Below, one piece after another: positions 36,647-44,632 of a stretch of DNA of 64,000 bases. The DNA comes from an uncultured Flavobacteriales bacterium. Its GTDB lineage: Bacteria; Bacteroidota; Bacteroidia; Flavobacteriales_E; Vicingaceae. The stretch covers positions 29,489 through 93,488 of the forward strand of contig CAJQON010000037.1 of NCBI GenBank assembly GCA_905479995.1, read 5' to 3'. Every line of letters begins with the position of its first letter. The first letter of the stretch is position 1. Position numbers and translations under genes: made by a program. Under the pieces are notes generated by a model that saw only the letters and a list, made by a program, of their open reading frames with translations, made no database searches and was not told where the DNA came from.

Positions 36647-38353
36647 ATGAAAAAATTAACTTTAAGCATACTAATTATTAGCACTAGCCTAACAGGTTGG
36701 GCGCAAAATACAAATTTAGGGACTTCCGCAGGAAATACGGGAAGCAATAATACTTCAATAGGATCTTTTTCAGGGCTCTATGTCTCGGGCAATAACAATG
36801 CATTTTTAGGAACAAGGGCTGGACTCTATACAACTTCAGCAAGCAACAATGCATTTTTTGGAGGATATGCTGGGAATTTTAACACCGCAAGCGGAAACTC
36901 CTTTTTTGGTTATAGAACTGGCTATTCAAATAGCACAGCAAGTTTCAATTCCTATTTTGGAAACAGTGCAGGATATACCAATGAAACAGGTTTTGGCAAC
37001 TCCTTTTTTGGACATGAGGCTGGATACCTGAACACCGCAAGTTTCAATTCTTTTTTTGGAAGAGAAACAGGGCGCTACAACACCACAGGAAGTTCTAATT
37101 CCTTTTTTGGTTACAAAACAGGGATTTCTAATACAACAGGAACAGAAAATTCTTTTTACGGAAGAGATGCTGGATATAACAACACCACAGGAAGCAACAA
37201 TGCCTTTTTTGGAAGTGATGCTGGGCAAAATAACAATGCAAATAACAATGCCTTTTTTGGAGTAGCAGCTGGAGTTGAAAACACCACAGGCCATAGCAAT
37301 GCTTTCTTTGGAAAAAGTGCTGGACAGCTTAACGAAACAGGGCAACGCAATGCTCATTTCGGTTTTGAAGCCGGTAAAAATAGTACAGGCTCTGGAAATT
37401 CCTTTTTTGGAAAACAGGCTGGATTCAGTTCTACAGGAAACAACAATGCCTTTTTTGGAGAAAATGCCGGGAGAGAAAATACCACAGGAGGTTATAATGT
37501 ATTTAGTGGATCTCATGCTGGATATACAAACAAAACAGGAAGCAACAATGCTTTTTTTGGAGCTTATGCCGGATACTCTAGTACAAACCACAGGAATTGC
37601 TTTTTTGGAAGAGAAGCTGGATATAATGCTACTGGAAGTGGCAATGTTTTTGTCGGCTACCAAGCTGGATATTCTGAAACAGGTGATGATAAACTACACA
37701 TTGCAAACAATCAAGCCAGCACCCTTATTTATGGCGATTTTAGCACTGGACAAGTGGGTATTAGTACCAATACACTTACCGAAGCACTAACTGTAAACGG
37801 AGCTTTAGCGTTAGGAACAACAACAACAAACACCACAGGAGCCATCCGTTGGTCAGGAACAGACTTTGAAGGATACAACGGAAATACATGGCAATCATTT
37901 ACCGATACCGGAGAAGTAAACTTAGCTTGGACTGTAAGCGGAGATACTGCTTACAAAATGAGTGGTGTGGTTGGCATTGGAACCACTCTAAAAAACAACC
38001 CCAACGATTACTTGTTAGCCGTAAATGGACGAATTGGTGCAACAGAAATAATTGTTGAAGACAGCAGCGCCACTTGGCCAGATTACGTTTTTGACAACAA
38101 CTACGAGTTGCGTCCTTTAACAGAAGTGCAAAAATTCATTTCTGCCAACAACCACTTACCAGAAGTACCTTCAGCAAATGACATTGCTAAAAATGGTGTT
38201 AACCTCGGTAAAATGGATGCTGTACTATTAAAAAAGATTGAAGAATTGACTTTGTACATGATACAACAAGAAAAGCAACATTCGGATTATGTAAAGGCTC
38301 AAGAAAAGAAAATGGGTGCTTTAGCAATACAACTAAAGCAATTGCAAAAATAA
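36647..38353 (+). CDS. FFG-repeat adhesin-like surface protein (copy 1)
   Basis: A 568-residue exported protein. After a signal peptide (1-19, ends GWAQ) come about 20 tandem repeats of 15-16 residues on the pattern GSxNxFFGxxAGxxNTT, reaching about residue 345. These would make an elongated beta-solenoid. A linker with KLHIANNQ and STLIYGDF follows, and the C-terminus has EIIVEDSSATWPDYVF, ELRPLTEVQKFI and HLPEVPSANDIAKNGVNLGKM, then a short coiled coil. That end is common to many Bacteroidota tail-fibre-like proteins and may trimerise. No Por sorting domain is seen. It is paralogous to 39049-40863, sharing a 94-base identical tract. Confidence 0.8.
   Translation: MKKLTLSILIISTSLTGWAQNTNLGTSAGNTGSNNTSIGSFSGLYVSGNNNAFLGTRAGLYTTSASNNAFFGGYAGNFNTASGNSFFGYRTGYSNSTASFNSYFGNSAGYTNETGFGNSFFGHEAGYLNTASFNSFFGRETGRYNTTGSSNSFFGYKTGISNTTGTENSFYGRDAGYNNTTGSNNAFFGSDAGQNNNANNNAFFGVAAGVENTTGHSNAFFGKSAGQLNETGQRNAHFGFEAGKNSTGSGNSFFGKQAGFSSTGNNNAFFGENAGRENTTGGYNVFSGSHAGYTNKTGSNNAFFGAYAGYSSTNHRNCFFGREAGYNATGSGNVFVGYQAGYSETGDDKLHIANNQASTLIYGDFSTGQVGISTNTLTEALTVNGALALGTTTTNTTGAIRWSGTDFEGYNGNTWQSFTDTGEVNLAWTVSGDTAYKMSGVVGIGTTLKNNPNDYLLAVNGRIGATEIIVEDSSATWPDYVFDNNYELRPLTEVQKFISANNHLPEVPSANDIAKNGVNLGKMDAVLLKKIEELTLYMIQQEKQHSDYVKAQEKKMGALAIQLKQLQK
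37611..37704 (+). repeat. 94-base identical tract, copy 1
   Basis: Identical base for base to 40169-40262 in the paralogous gene, encoding the last FFG repeat and the start of the linker. Flanking DNA on both sides differs between the two genes. Confidence 0.95.
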
Positions 38354-38394
38354 CCACCATCGATTAAACAAATTAGAACCTTAAAAAAAGTAAC

Positions 38395-38955
38395 ATGAAA
38401 AAGATAACCCTAATAATGGCCGTAGCATTTGCCTGTTTTCAAACAGCAGCAACGGCACAATGTGTGTCAACGATACACGTTACCAACCCAATAAATAATG
38501 GAATAACCGTAATTAAACAAGCCACAGATTCAGTAACAGCCAACAACAAAGTTAATATAGGAGCCACAACACTCTACCGAGCAGAAGGAAGAGTGGTGTT
38601 AAAACATGAGTTTCATGCAAAAAAAGGTTGCCGATTTCATGCAAAAATTGAACCCTGCGACCCTACAATCTCTGTTAATGAATTTGCAAAAGCAATAAAT
38701 ACAGTAAACGTTTATCCCAACCCTTTTGCAAATTCATTAGCATTTGAGTTTACCACAGAAGATGACCTTCCGGTGGCCTTAAACATCTATGACATTACCG
38801 GAAAGGATGTGGCTATTTGGAACAAACAACAAAACTACACCGATGGAACTCATCGAATTGAATTAAATACAGCGCACCTGGCTCCTGGTTTATACACTTA
38901 CCTGCTAACCCAAAGTAGCACAACAAGTAGCGGAAAAATAATATTACAACGATAA
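38395..38955 (+). CDS. 3-coathanger-stack T9SS-sorted protein
   Basis: A 186-residue exported protein between the two adhesin paralogues. It has a signal peptide (1-22), a small domain (25-90) with the pattern of the 3-coathanger stack family (TVIKQATDSVTANNKV ... HEFHAKKGCRFHAKIEPC), and a type A Por secretion sorting domain (VNVYPNPFANSLAFEF ... GLYTYLLTQ). It should be exported by the type IX system. Its location suggests that it is deployed with the adhesin-like neighbours. No enzymatic motif is visible. Confidence 0.78.
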   Translation: MKKITLIMAVAFACFQTAATAQCVSTIHVTNPINNGITVIKQATDSVTANNKVNIGATTLYRAEGRVVLKHEFHAKKGCRFHAKIEPCDPTISVNEFAKAINTVNVYPNPFANSLAFEFTTEDDLPVALNIYDITGKDVAIWNKQQNYTDGTHRIELNTAHLAPGLYTYLLTQSSTTSSGKIILQR

Positions 38956-39048
38956 TAATTTAACCACAATTAACCATGGTCACAGCAATACTTAAAAAAA
39001 GCAGTAAGAAAGTGACCTCTTTTTTTAATAAACTAATATCCCAAAACA

Positions 39049-40863
39049 ATGAAAAAATTAATACTAACAATAACAATAATAAGCGCAAGCCTTGGAGGGT
39101 GGGCGCAAAACCATAGTGGACCAATAACAGCAGGAACAGGATCAGGAACAAACAACACTAGTATTGGAGCCCTATCTGGAAGCACATTAGCCACAGGAGA
39201 TAACAATTCATATTTTGGATTTAAAGCAGGATTTTCGAGTGCGCTAGGATTAAACAACAATTCTTTTTTCGGTAAACATGCTGGACTTGCTAATGAAGCA
39301 AGTAACAATTCTTTTTTCGGAACAAATGCCGGGACAAGAAACAAGGGAGATAACAACTGCTTCTTTGGTAAGGAATCTGGAAACAAAAACAGCACTGGAA
39401 CTGGAAATGCTTTTTTTGGATTTGAAAGCGGAAAAGCAAACACCTTAGGAAATAGCAATGCCTTTTTTGGATCCCAAGCAGGAAATGCGAATACCTTAGG
39501 AAGTAATAATTCATTTTTTGGGCCATTTGCTGGTTCTGGCAATACTAATGGAGGTGAAAACTCCTTTTTTGGATTATCTACTGGACAATTTAACAGTGGA
39601 AATGAAAACTCTTTCTTTGGAGTGCAAGCAGGAATGCTAAACAGTGGAAGTTCCAATGCATTATTTGGGAAAAATGCAGGATTGAATAATACTGGAGACA
39701 ATAACTCCTTTTTTGGAACATCTTCTGGACAAGTCAACACTTCAGGTTATGGAAATTCATTTTTTGGATACAGAACTGGATATGGGAATACCTCAGGAAA
39801 TAGCAATTCCTTTTTTGGCTTTGAAGCTGGATTCGGCAACCTCACCGCAGCTGGTAATGCATTTTTTGGGCATAAAACTGGATACATTGCAACAGGAAGC
39901 TACAACTCCTTTTTTGGGCGAGAAGCTGGTGTGAGGACAACAGGAAATTTTAATTGTTTCTTTGGCATGCAAGCTGGATTTAATAATATCGGAGGCGAAG
40001 AAAACGTCTTTTTAGGATATCTTGCAGGAACCGAAAATACCTCAGGAAGTAGTAATGCTTTTATTGGATCACGCGCAGGAAAAGAGAACACTACTGGTGT
40101 TGGAAATGCCTTTTTTGGATACAAAGCTGGAGAAAATGCTACCGCTGACAACAACACTTTTTTGGGACGAGAAGCTGGATATAATGCTACTGGAAGTGGC
40201 AATGTTTTTGTCGGCTACCAAGCTGGATATTCTGAAACAGGTGATGATAAACTACACATTGCCAACAACCAAAATAGCACCCTTATTTATGGAGATTTTG
40301 CTACTGGAGAAGTGGGCATTAACACCACTAACCCTACTGAAGCATTGACCATTAATGGTGCCTTGGCTCTAGGTAATACCGTAAAAAATACTCCAGGAGC
40401 AATCCGATGGACAGGTACAACTTTTGAAGGGTATGATGGAACAGCATGGAACTCATTTGGTAGTTCAGCTTGGACTGTAAGCGGAGATACTGCTTACAAA
40501 ATGAGTGGTGTAGTTGGTGTTGGAGTCGACTTAAGAAACAACCCTAACGACTACCGTTTTGCCGTTAATGGCCGCATAGGTGCAACAGAAATAATTGTAG
40601 AAGACAGCAGTTTAACTTGGGCTGATTATGTGTTTGATGACAACTACGAGTTGCGTCCACTAAAAGAAGTACAAAGCTTCATTGACAATAACCACCACTT
40701 GCCAGAAGTACCTTCAGCCAAAGAAATTGCTGAAAATGGCGTTAACTTAGGTAAAATGGATGCTGTACTACTAAAAAAGATTGAAGAATTGACTTTGTAC
40801 ATGATTCGTCAGGAAGAAAAAATAGCAGCGTTAGAAGCTAAGCTTGAAATACAACAAGAATAG
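39049..40863 (+). CDS. FFG-repeat adhesin-like surface protein (copy 2)
   Basis: A 604-residue paralogue of the protein at 36647-38353, with the same plan: signal peptide (1-20), about 22 repeats on GNSNxFFGxxAGxxNTxG, the DDKLHIANNQNSTLIYGDF linker, then the GRIGATEIIVEDSS, ELRPLKEVQSFI and NLGKMDAVLLKKIEELTLYMI end with a short coiled coil. Repeat number and repeat sequence differ, whereas the C-terminal half is strongly alike. A perfect hairpin lies just downstream. Expansion and contraction of repeats by recombination is expected. Confidence 0.8.
   Translation: MKKLILTITIISASLGGWAQNHSGPITAGTGSGTNNTSIGALSGSTLATGDNNSYFGFKAGFSSALGLNNNSFFGKHAGLANEASNNSFFGTNAGTRNKGDNNCFFGKESGNKNSTGTGNAFFGFESGKANTLGNSNAFFGSQAGNANTLGSNNSFFGPFAGSGNTNGGENSFFGLSTGQFNSGNENSFFGVQAGMLNSGSSNALFGKNAGLNNTGDNNSFFGTSSGQVNTSGYGNSFFGYRTGYGNTSGNSNSFFGFEAGFGNLTAAGNAFFGHKTGYIATGSYNSFFGREAGVRTTGNFNCFFGMQAGFNNIGGEENVFLGYLAGTENTSGSSNAFIGSRAGKENTTGVGNAFFGYKAGENATADNNTFLGREAGYNATGSGNVFVGYQAGYSETGDDKLHIANNQNSTLIYGDFATGEVGINTTNPTEALTINGALALGNTVKNTPGAIRWTGTTFEGYDGTAWNSFGSSAWTVSGDTAYKMSGVVGVGVDLRNNPNDYRFAVNGRIGATEIIVEDSSLTWADYVFDDNYELRPLKEVQSFIDNNHHLPEVPSAKEIAENGVNLGKMDAVLLKKIEELTLYMIRQEEKIAALEAKLEIQQE
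40169..40262 (+). repeat. 94-base identical tract, copy 2
   Basis: Identical to 37611-37704. The identity includes third codon positions, pointing to recent recombination or gene conversion. Confidence 0.95.
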
Positions 40864-40910
40864 CAAGCGCTAAACCTCATACAAAATAGATAACTTAATC
40901 AACATTTAAT

Positions 40911-40953
40911 ATGCATGGGAATAGGAACTGAATCAGTTCCTATTCCCATGCAT
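40911..40953 (+). terminator. Perfect 21-bp hairpin after the second adhesin gene
   Basis: Positions 40911-40931 and 40933-40953 are exact reverse complements with a single base between them. No T-run follows, so it is atypical for intrinsic termination; it may be a bidirectional terminator, an mRNA 3'-end protector or a repeat remnant. Confidence 0.6.
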
Positions 40954-41030
40954 TAGTTAATGACTATCCTCTTTTTGTATTCTTATAAAATTGTAAGAAG
41001 AAAACTAAGCATCAAATCTCAAGCAATTTC

Positions 41031-41061
41031 TGGATTCCAGTATTTCGTTGCACTACAACTG
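41031..41061 (+). repeat. Direct repeat a, copy 1
   Basis: TGGATTCCAGTATTTCG plus 14 bases, matching the stretch at 41246-41276 with about five differences. Confidence 0.6.
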
Positions 41062-41087
41062 GAAATAGATACACTAAAAGCTATACA

Positions 41088-41188
41088 CGTCATTGCGATA
41101 AATGAAGCAAAGCGAAATGAAGAAGCAATCTCAATATAACACTAAAATTGCTTCCCCAAAAACGAAAATTTTGAGATTCGCAATGACG
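41088..41188. repeat. REP-like inverted-repeat element
   Basis: The ends are 11-base perfect inverted repeats (CGTCATTGCGA at 41088-41098 and TCGCAATGACG at 41178-41188). Inside, GAAGCAATCTC faces GAGATT/ATTGCTTC segments. CGTCATTGCGA-type elements are widespread dispersed palindromes in bacterial intergenic DNA. Confidence 0.75.
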
Positions 41189-41245
41189 GAAAGTCTTATT
41201 GAAAACATCTGGTTTTCTGTATTCCAACTAAAAACTAACTCAAAA

Positions 41246-41276
41246 TGGATCCCAGTATTCCGCTTCGCTTCAACTG
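41246..41276 (+). repeat. Direct repeat a, copy 2
   Basis: Related to 41031-41061; starts TGGATCCCAGTATTCCG and ends CAACTG. Confidence 0.6.
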
Positions 41277-41384
41277 AGAAAACACCATACCATTAATTAG
41301 AAATTCAAACCGTTAAACAAAAGAGTTAGGCAACAAACTATAAATTGTTTAATTTAAGGGCGCTAAACAACAACACTATACACA

Positions 41385-43616
41385 ATGTATTATCCTTTTA
41401 AAAAATTATGCTTAACGCTAATTTTAGCTACTGCTACTGTATTAACACAAGCCAATGCACAAAATTTTTGGCATAAAACTACTAACAATGCCATTGATGT
41501 TGACACCAAAACAGAGCGCAATTTTATGCCTTCAGAATACCACCTTTACCAACTAAATTTATCGGCATTAAAACAGGTACTAATTGGTGCTCCTGTTCGA
41601 GGAATAAATACAAGTTCTAGCTTAATCATTTCTTTTCCTACTCCAGAAGGAACATTAGAAAAGTATCGCGTAATGGAATCTCCAATTATGCATGCAGACT
41701 TAGCAAAACGTTATCCTTTAATTAAAACCTATGTAGCTCAAGGAGTAGATGACCCAACGGCATATATGCGCTTTAGTATTACTCCTCAAGGCTTGCATAC
41801 CATGTGTCTTTCAGGAAAAAGAGGTGCAACTTATATTGATCCATATACTACTGATGCAAACAATTATCTTGTTTATGATAGATCTACCATTGGTACAGAT
41901 CCTTTCCCATTTGAATGTTCTACTCCAAATGGAGCAAGCCTCCCAAGCTTAGAGAATGAAGGAAAAATAAAAGTAAACAAAGCCGTAGATGATAAAAAAA
42001 TTAGAACTTTTAGATTGGCACAAACTTGTACTGCTCAATATGGTAATTTATTTGGAACCACTCCAGGTAGCGAAAAGGCGGACATTCAAGCCCAAATGGC
42101 TATAACCATTAACAGAGTTAATACCGTTTATGAAGTTGATTTGGGGATTTCTTTAGAATTTATTGCCAACAACAACGTTTGTATTTTTTATGGTGCTACC
42201 AATTCTGATCCTTGGGGAAATGAATTCAATACCACCACCCAAAATTTTTTAAATGCTACTTTAAATAACAATGACTACGACATTGGTCATAACTTTAACA
42301 CTAATACTGGCGGAAATGCTGGATGTATAGGCTGTGTATGCGTAAATGGTCAGAAAGGAAGTGGAATGACCGGAAGAACTAACCCAACTGGAGATCCTTT
42401 TGACATTGATTATGTGGCACATGAAATGGGCCATCAATTTGGTGGTTACCACACTATGAACACATGCAACAGAAGCGGAAGTGGACAAACAGAAGTTGAA
42501 CCTGCTAGTGGAAGTTCTGTTATGGGTTACGCTGGAATTTGCGCAACAAATGTTCAAGGAAATAGTGATGCCCATTTTAATTATGTAAACATTAGAGACA
42601 TTTCGCAAAACATTAAAACCGGAAATAGCACTTGTGCAAGAGTTACAACTATTTCAAACAATCCACCAACAGCTCAAGCAGGACCGGATTTTAACATTCC
42701 TAAAAGTACCGCTTTTGTATTAGAAGGATCGGCAACAGACCCGGAAGGCTTGGCTTCTTTAACCTATAATTGGTCGCAAAATGATCCATCGCGAGCCCCA
42801 AGCAATAGCTCTCCACAATCTACTTGGACTTCTGCACCTTTGTACAGATCTAGAATGCCGGTTACTTCACCCAACAGGTATATGCCTAAAATACTAGATA
42901 TAATATTAGGAAACTTAACGCCTACTTGGGAAAAAACACCATCAGTAGGCAGAATACTAAATTTTTCGTTTGTGGTGAGAGACAATGACATAAATGGCGG
43001 TCAAACAGACGATGATTTAATGCGTGTTTATGTCGCCAACGCGGCTGGACCTTTTGAAGTTACTTCTCAAGCTAATTTTGGTGTTGTTTGGAATGAAAAC
43101 GCTAGAGAAACAGTAACTTGGGATGTTGCCAACACCACAGCAAGTCCTGTGAGTACTCCAAATGTTGACATCTTTTTATCTACAGACGGTGGATTTACAT
43201 ATCCAATAACTTTAGCCAGCGGAGTACCTAATAACGGAAGTGCAACCATTACTGTTCCTACCGGAAATTTAACCAATAAAGCAAGGGTTATGGTAAGAGG
43301 TGCGGGAAATATATTTTTCGCGATTAATAGCAGAAATTTTGAAATAGATGTGTCAACCGGAATTTCAGAATTGAATGCTGATGCCATAAAAATTTACCCT
43401 AATCCAACAGCGACTATTTTAAATGTAACTCTTAACCCTAACATTACTATTCAGCAAATTAAGTTAAGCGATGTTCAAGGAAAAGCCGTTTATGAGCAAT
43501 CAAATTTACCAACGAATAAACTTCAAATAGATTTAAGCAATTTCTCAAAAGGACTTTATACTTTAGAAATTAAAACCCAAAATGGGACCAATAGACACAA
43601 AATTATAAAGCAATAA
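41385..43616 (+). CDS. T9SS-sorted reprolysin-type zinc metalloprotease
   Basis: A 743-residue secreted peptidase. Signal peptide at 1-26. A propeptide-like region runs to about residue 205. The catalytic domain holds the extended zinc motif HEMGHQFGGYH (about 345-355) and a Met-turn SVMGYAG some 30 residues later, the metzincin/reprolysin (M12B-like) arrangement. Beta-sandwich domains follow, with a segment PPTAQAGPDFNIPKS typical of these proteins, and a type A Por sorting domain (IKIYPNPTATILN ... GLYTLEIKTQNG) at the end. It should act outside the cell, attached or released. Substrate unknown. Confidence 0.9.
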   Translation: MYYPFKKLCLTLILATATVLTQANAQNFWHKTTNNAIDVDTKTERNFMPSEYHLYQLNLSALKQVLIGAPVRGINTSSSLIISFPTPEGTLEKYRVMESPIMHADLAKRYPLIKTYVAQGVDDPTAYMRFSITPQGLHTMCLSGKRGATYIDPYTTDANNYLVYDRSTIGTDPFPFECSTPNGASLPSLENEGKIKVNKAVDDKKIRTFRLAQTCTAQYGNLFGTTPGSEKADIQAQMAITINRVNTVYEVDLGISLEFIANNNVCIFYGATNSDPWGNEFNTTTQNFLNATLNNNDYDIGHNFNTNTGGNAGCIGCVCVNGQKGSGMTGRTNPTGDPFDIDYVAHEMGHQFGGYHTMNTCNRSGSGQTEVEPASGSSVMGYAGICATNVQGNSDAHFNYVNIRDISQNIKTGNSTCARVTTISNNPPTAQAGPDFNIPKSTAFVLEGSATDPEGLASLTYNWSQNDPSRAPSNSSPQSTWTSAPLYRSRMPVTSPNRYMPKILDIILGNLTPTWEKTPSVGRILNFSFVVRDNDINGGQTDDDLMRVYVANAAGPFEVTSQANFGVVWNENARETVTWDVANTTASPVSTPNVDIFLSTDGGFTYPITLASGVPNNGSATITVPTGNLTNKARVMVRGAGNIFFAINSRNFEIDVSTGISELNADAIKIYPNPTATILNVTLNPNITIQQIKLSDVQGKAVYEQSNLPTNKLQIDLSNFSKGLYTLEIKTQNGTNRHKIIKQ

Positions 43617-43746
43617 CGGTTTTCTCTTTCTTGATTTAAATGAAGTAAACTAGGTGGTTTACCGCACAATAAATTGCGCTTCAAAATCGTATTCTATTTG
43701 TGGCACAACCTTTGCCTTACCTATGCCACACTTAAAACTAAAACAG

Positions 43747-44562
43747 ATGAAAACAAAAATATTGATAACAGCAATTGCACTGCTTGCAATACTAGTTGGT
43801 TTTTCAGAACAAGATCTTCCCGAAATAACTGAAAACAATTCTACCAAACTAAGAAACCTAAATAACAACGCTTACAAGGCTGGTGAAGTTTTAAATTACC
43901 GTTTGCATTATGGTGTAATAAATGCTGGAACCGCTAAGCTAGAGGTAAAGAAAATGGATAAAAAAATTGCTGGTCGAGAAGTTTATCACATTGTTGGAAC
44001 AGGGAGAAGTAGAGGAGCTTTCGATTGGTTTTTTAAAGTTAGAGACCGGTATGATACCTATATGGATGTAGATGGTGTTTTTCCATGGTTATTTGTAAGG
44101 AATATAAATGAAGGAGGCTACAAAAAGGAGCAAACCTACAAGTTTGCTCAAACAAAAAACAAGGTTGATAACGGAAAGGGGAAAACTTTTGAAGCACCTA
44201 GCGGTGTTCAAGATATGTTGTCTTCTTTTTATTATGCTCGTTCTATCGATTATTCTAAAGCAAAAGCCAATGAAGTATTTACCATCTGGTCGTTTGTTGA
44301 TGATGAACTTTGGCCATTAAAAATTCGATTTTTAAAACGAGAAACTATAAAAGTTGGTGGAAACAAGTATAAGGCAATGAAATTTTGCCCAGTGGTTCAA
44401 GAAGGTCGATTATTTAAAAATGAAGGTGATGTTTCTGTTTGGATTTCAGATGATGAAAACAAAATACCTTTAATGGCTCAAGGGAAAATTTTTGTTGGAT
44501 CGGTTAAATTTGAACTCACCAAAGCTTCTGGCTTGGCAAATCCACTAGCCAAAGTTGAATAA
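43747..44562 (+). CDS. DUF3108 domain-containing exported protein
   Basis: A 271-residue protein with a signal peptide (about 1-20) and a DUF3108 domain through most of the rest (AGEVLNYRLHYGVINAGTA, then GRSRGAFDWFFKVRDRYDTYMD). It is probably periplasmic with a beta-rich fold. I chose the ATG at 43747, since the 31 upstream codons have a different, cysteine-containing character and the signal peptide begins exactly at MKTKILITAIALL. It ends 30 bases before a perfect 12-bp hairpin and 70 bases before an M23 peptidase gene, a neighbour pair often found in Bacteroidota. Confidence 0.85.
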   Translation: MKTKILITAIALLAILVGFSEQDLPEITENNSTKLRNLNNNAYKAGEVLNYRLHYGVINAGTAKLEVKKMDKKIAGREVYHIVGTGRSRGAFDWFFKVRDRYDTYMDVDGVFPWLFVRNINEGGYKKEQTYKFAQTKNKVDNGKGKTFEAPSGVQDMLSSFYYARSIDYSKAKANEVFTIWSFVDDELWPLKIRFLKRETIKVGGNKYKAMKFCPVVQEGRLFKNEGDVSVWISDDENKIPLMAQGKIFVGSVKFELTKASGLANPLAKVE

Positions 44563-44592
44563 ACAATATTCTGTTTAAAAGTAACACAGTTT

Positions 44593-44620
44593 TAATGCGA
44601 TGAGTCACCTCATCGCATTA
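44593..44620 (+). terminator. Perfect 12-bp hairpin between DUF3108 and M23 genes
   Basis: TAATGCGATGAG and its complement flank a TCAC loop; AATTTT follows. It would end or attenuate the DUF3108 transcript just before the M23 gene, and it argues against an upstream start for the latter. Confidence 0.65.
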
Positions 44621-44632
44621 ATTTTATACCAT

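Larger units (their letters stand above)
40954..41384. other. Repeat-rich noncoding gap
   Basis: No credible gene. It holds a 101-base inverted-repeat element (41088-41188) flanked by two diverged 31-base direct repeats. The only ORF here (41102-41296) runs through these repeats. Confidence 0.7.

Noticed and set aside
36926..37663. 245-codon leftward ORF in the first FFG-repeat gene
   Set aside because: The periodic repeat keeps alternative frames open. The serine/cysteine-rich product has no start context or family likeness.
36700..37700. Regularly spaced repeats resembling a CRISPR array
   Set aside because: The repeats are 45-48 bases, imperfect, without unique spacers, and encode a continuous protein with a signal peptide.
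39033..39740. 235-codon leftward ORF in the second FFG-repeat gene
   Set aside because: Same cause: a proline/leucine/lysine-rich product of the complementary strand of a tandem repeat.
41102..41296. 64-codon ORF in the noncoding gap
   Set aside because: It runs through the inverted-repeat element and a direct repeat and shows no protein-like character.
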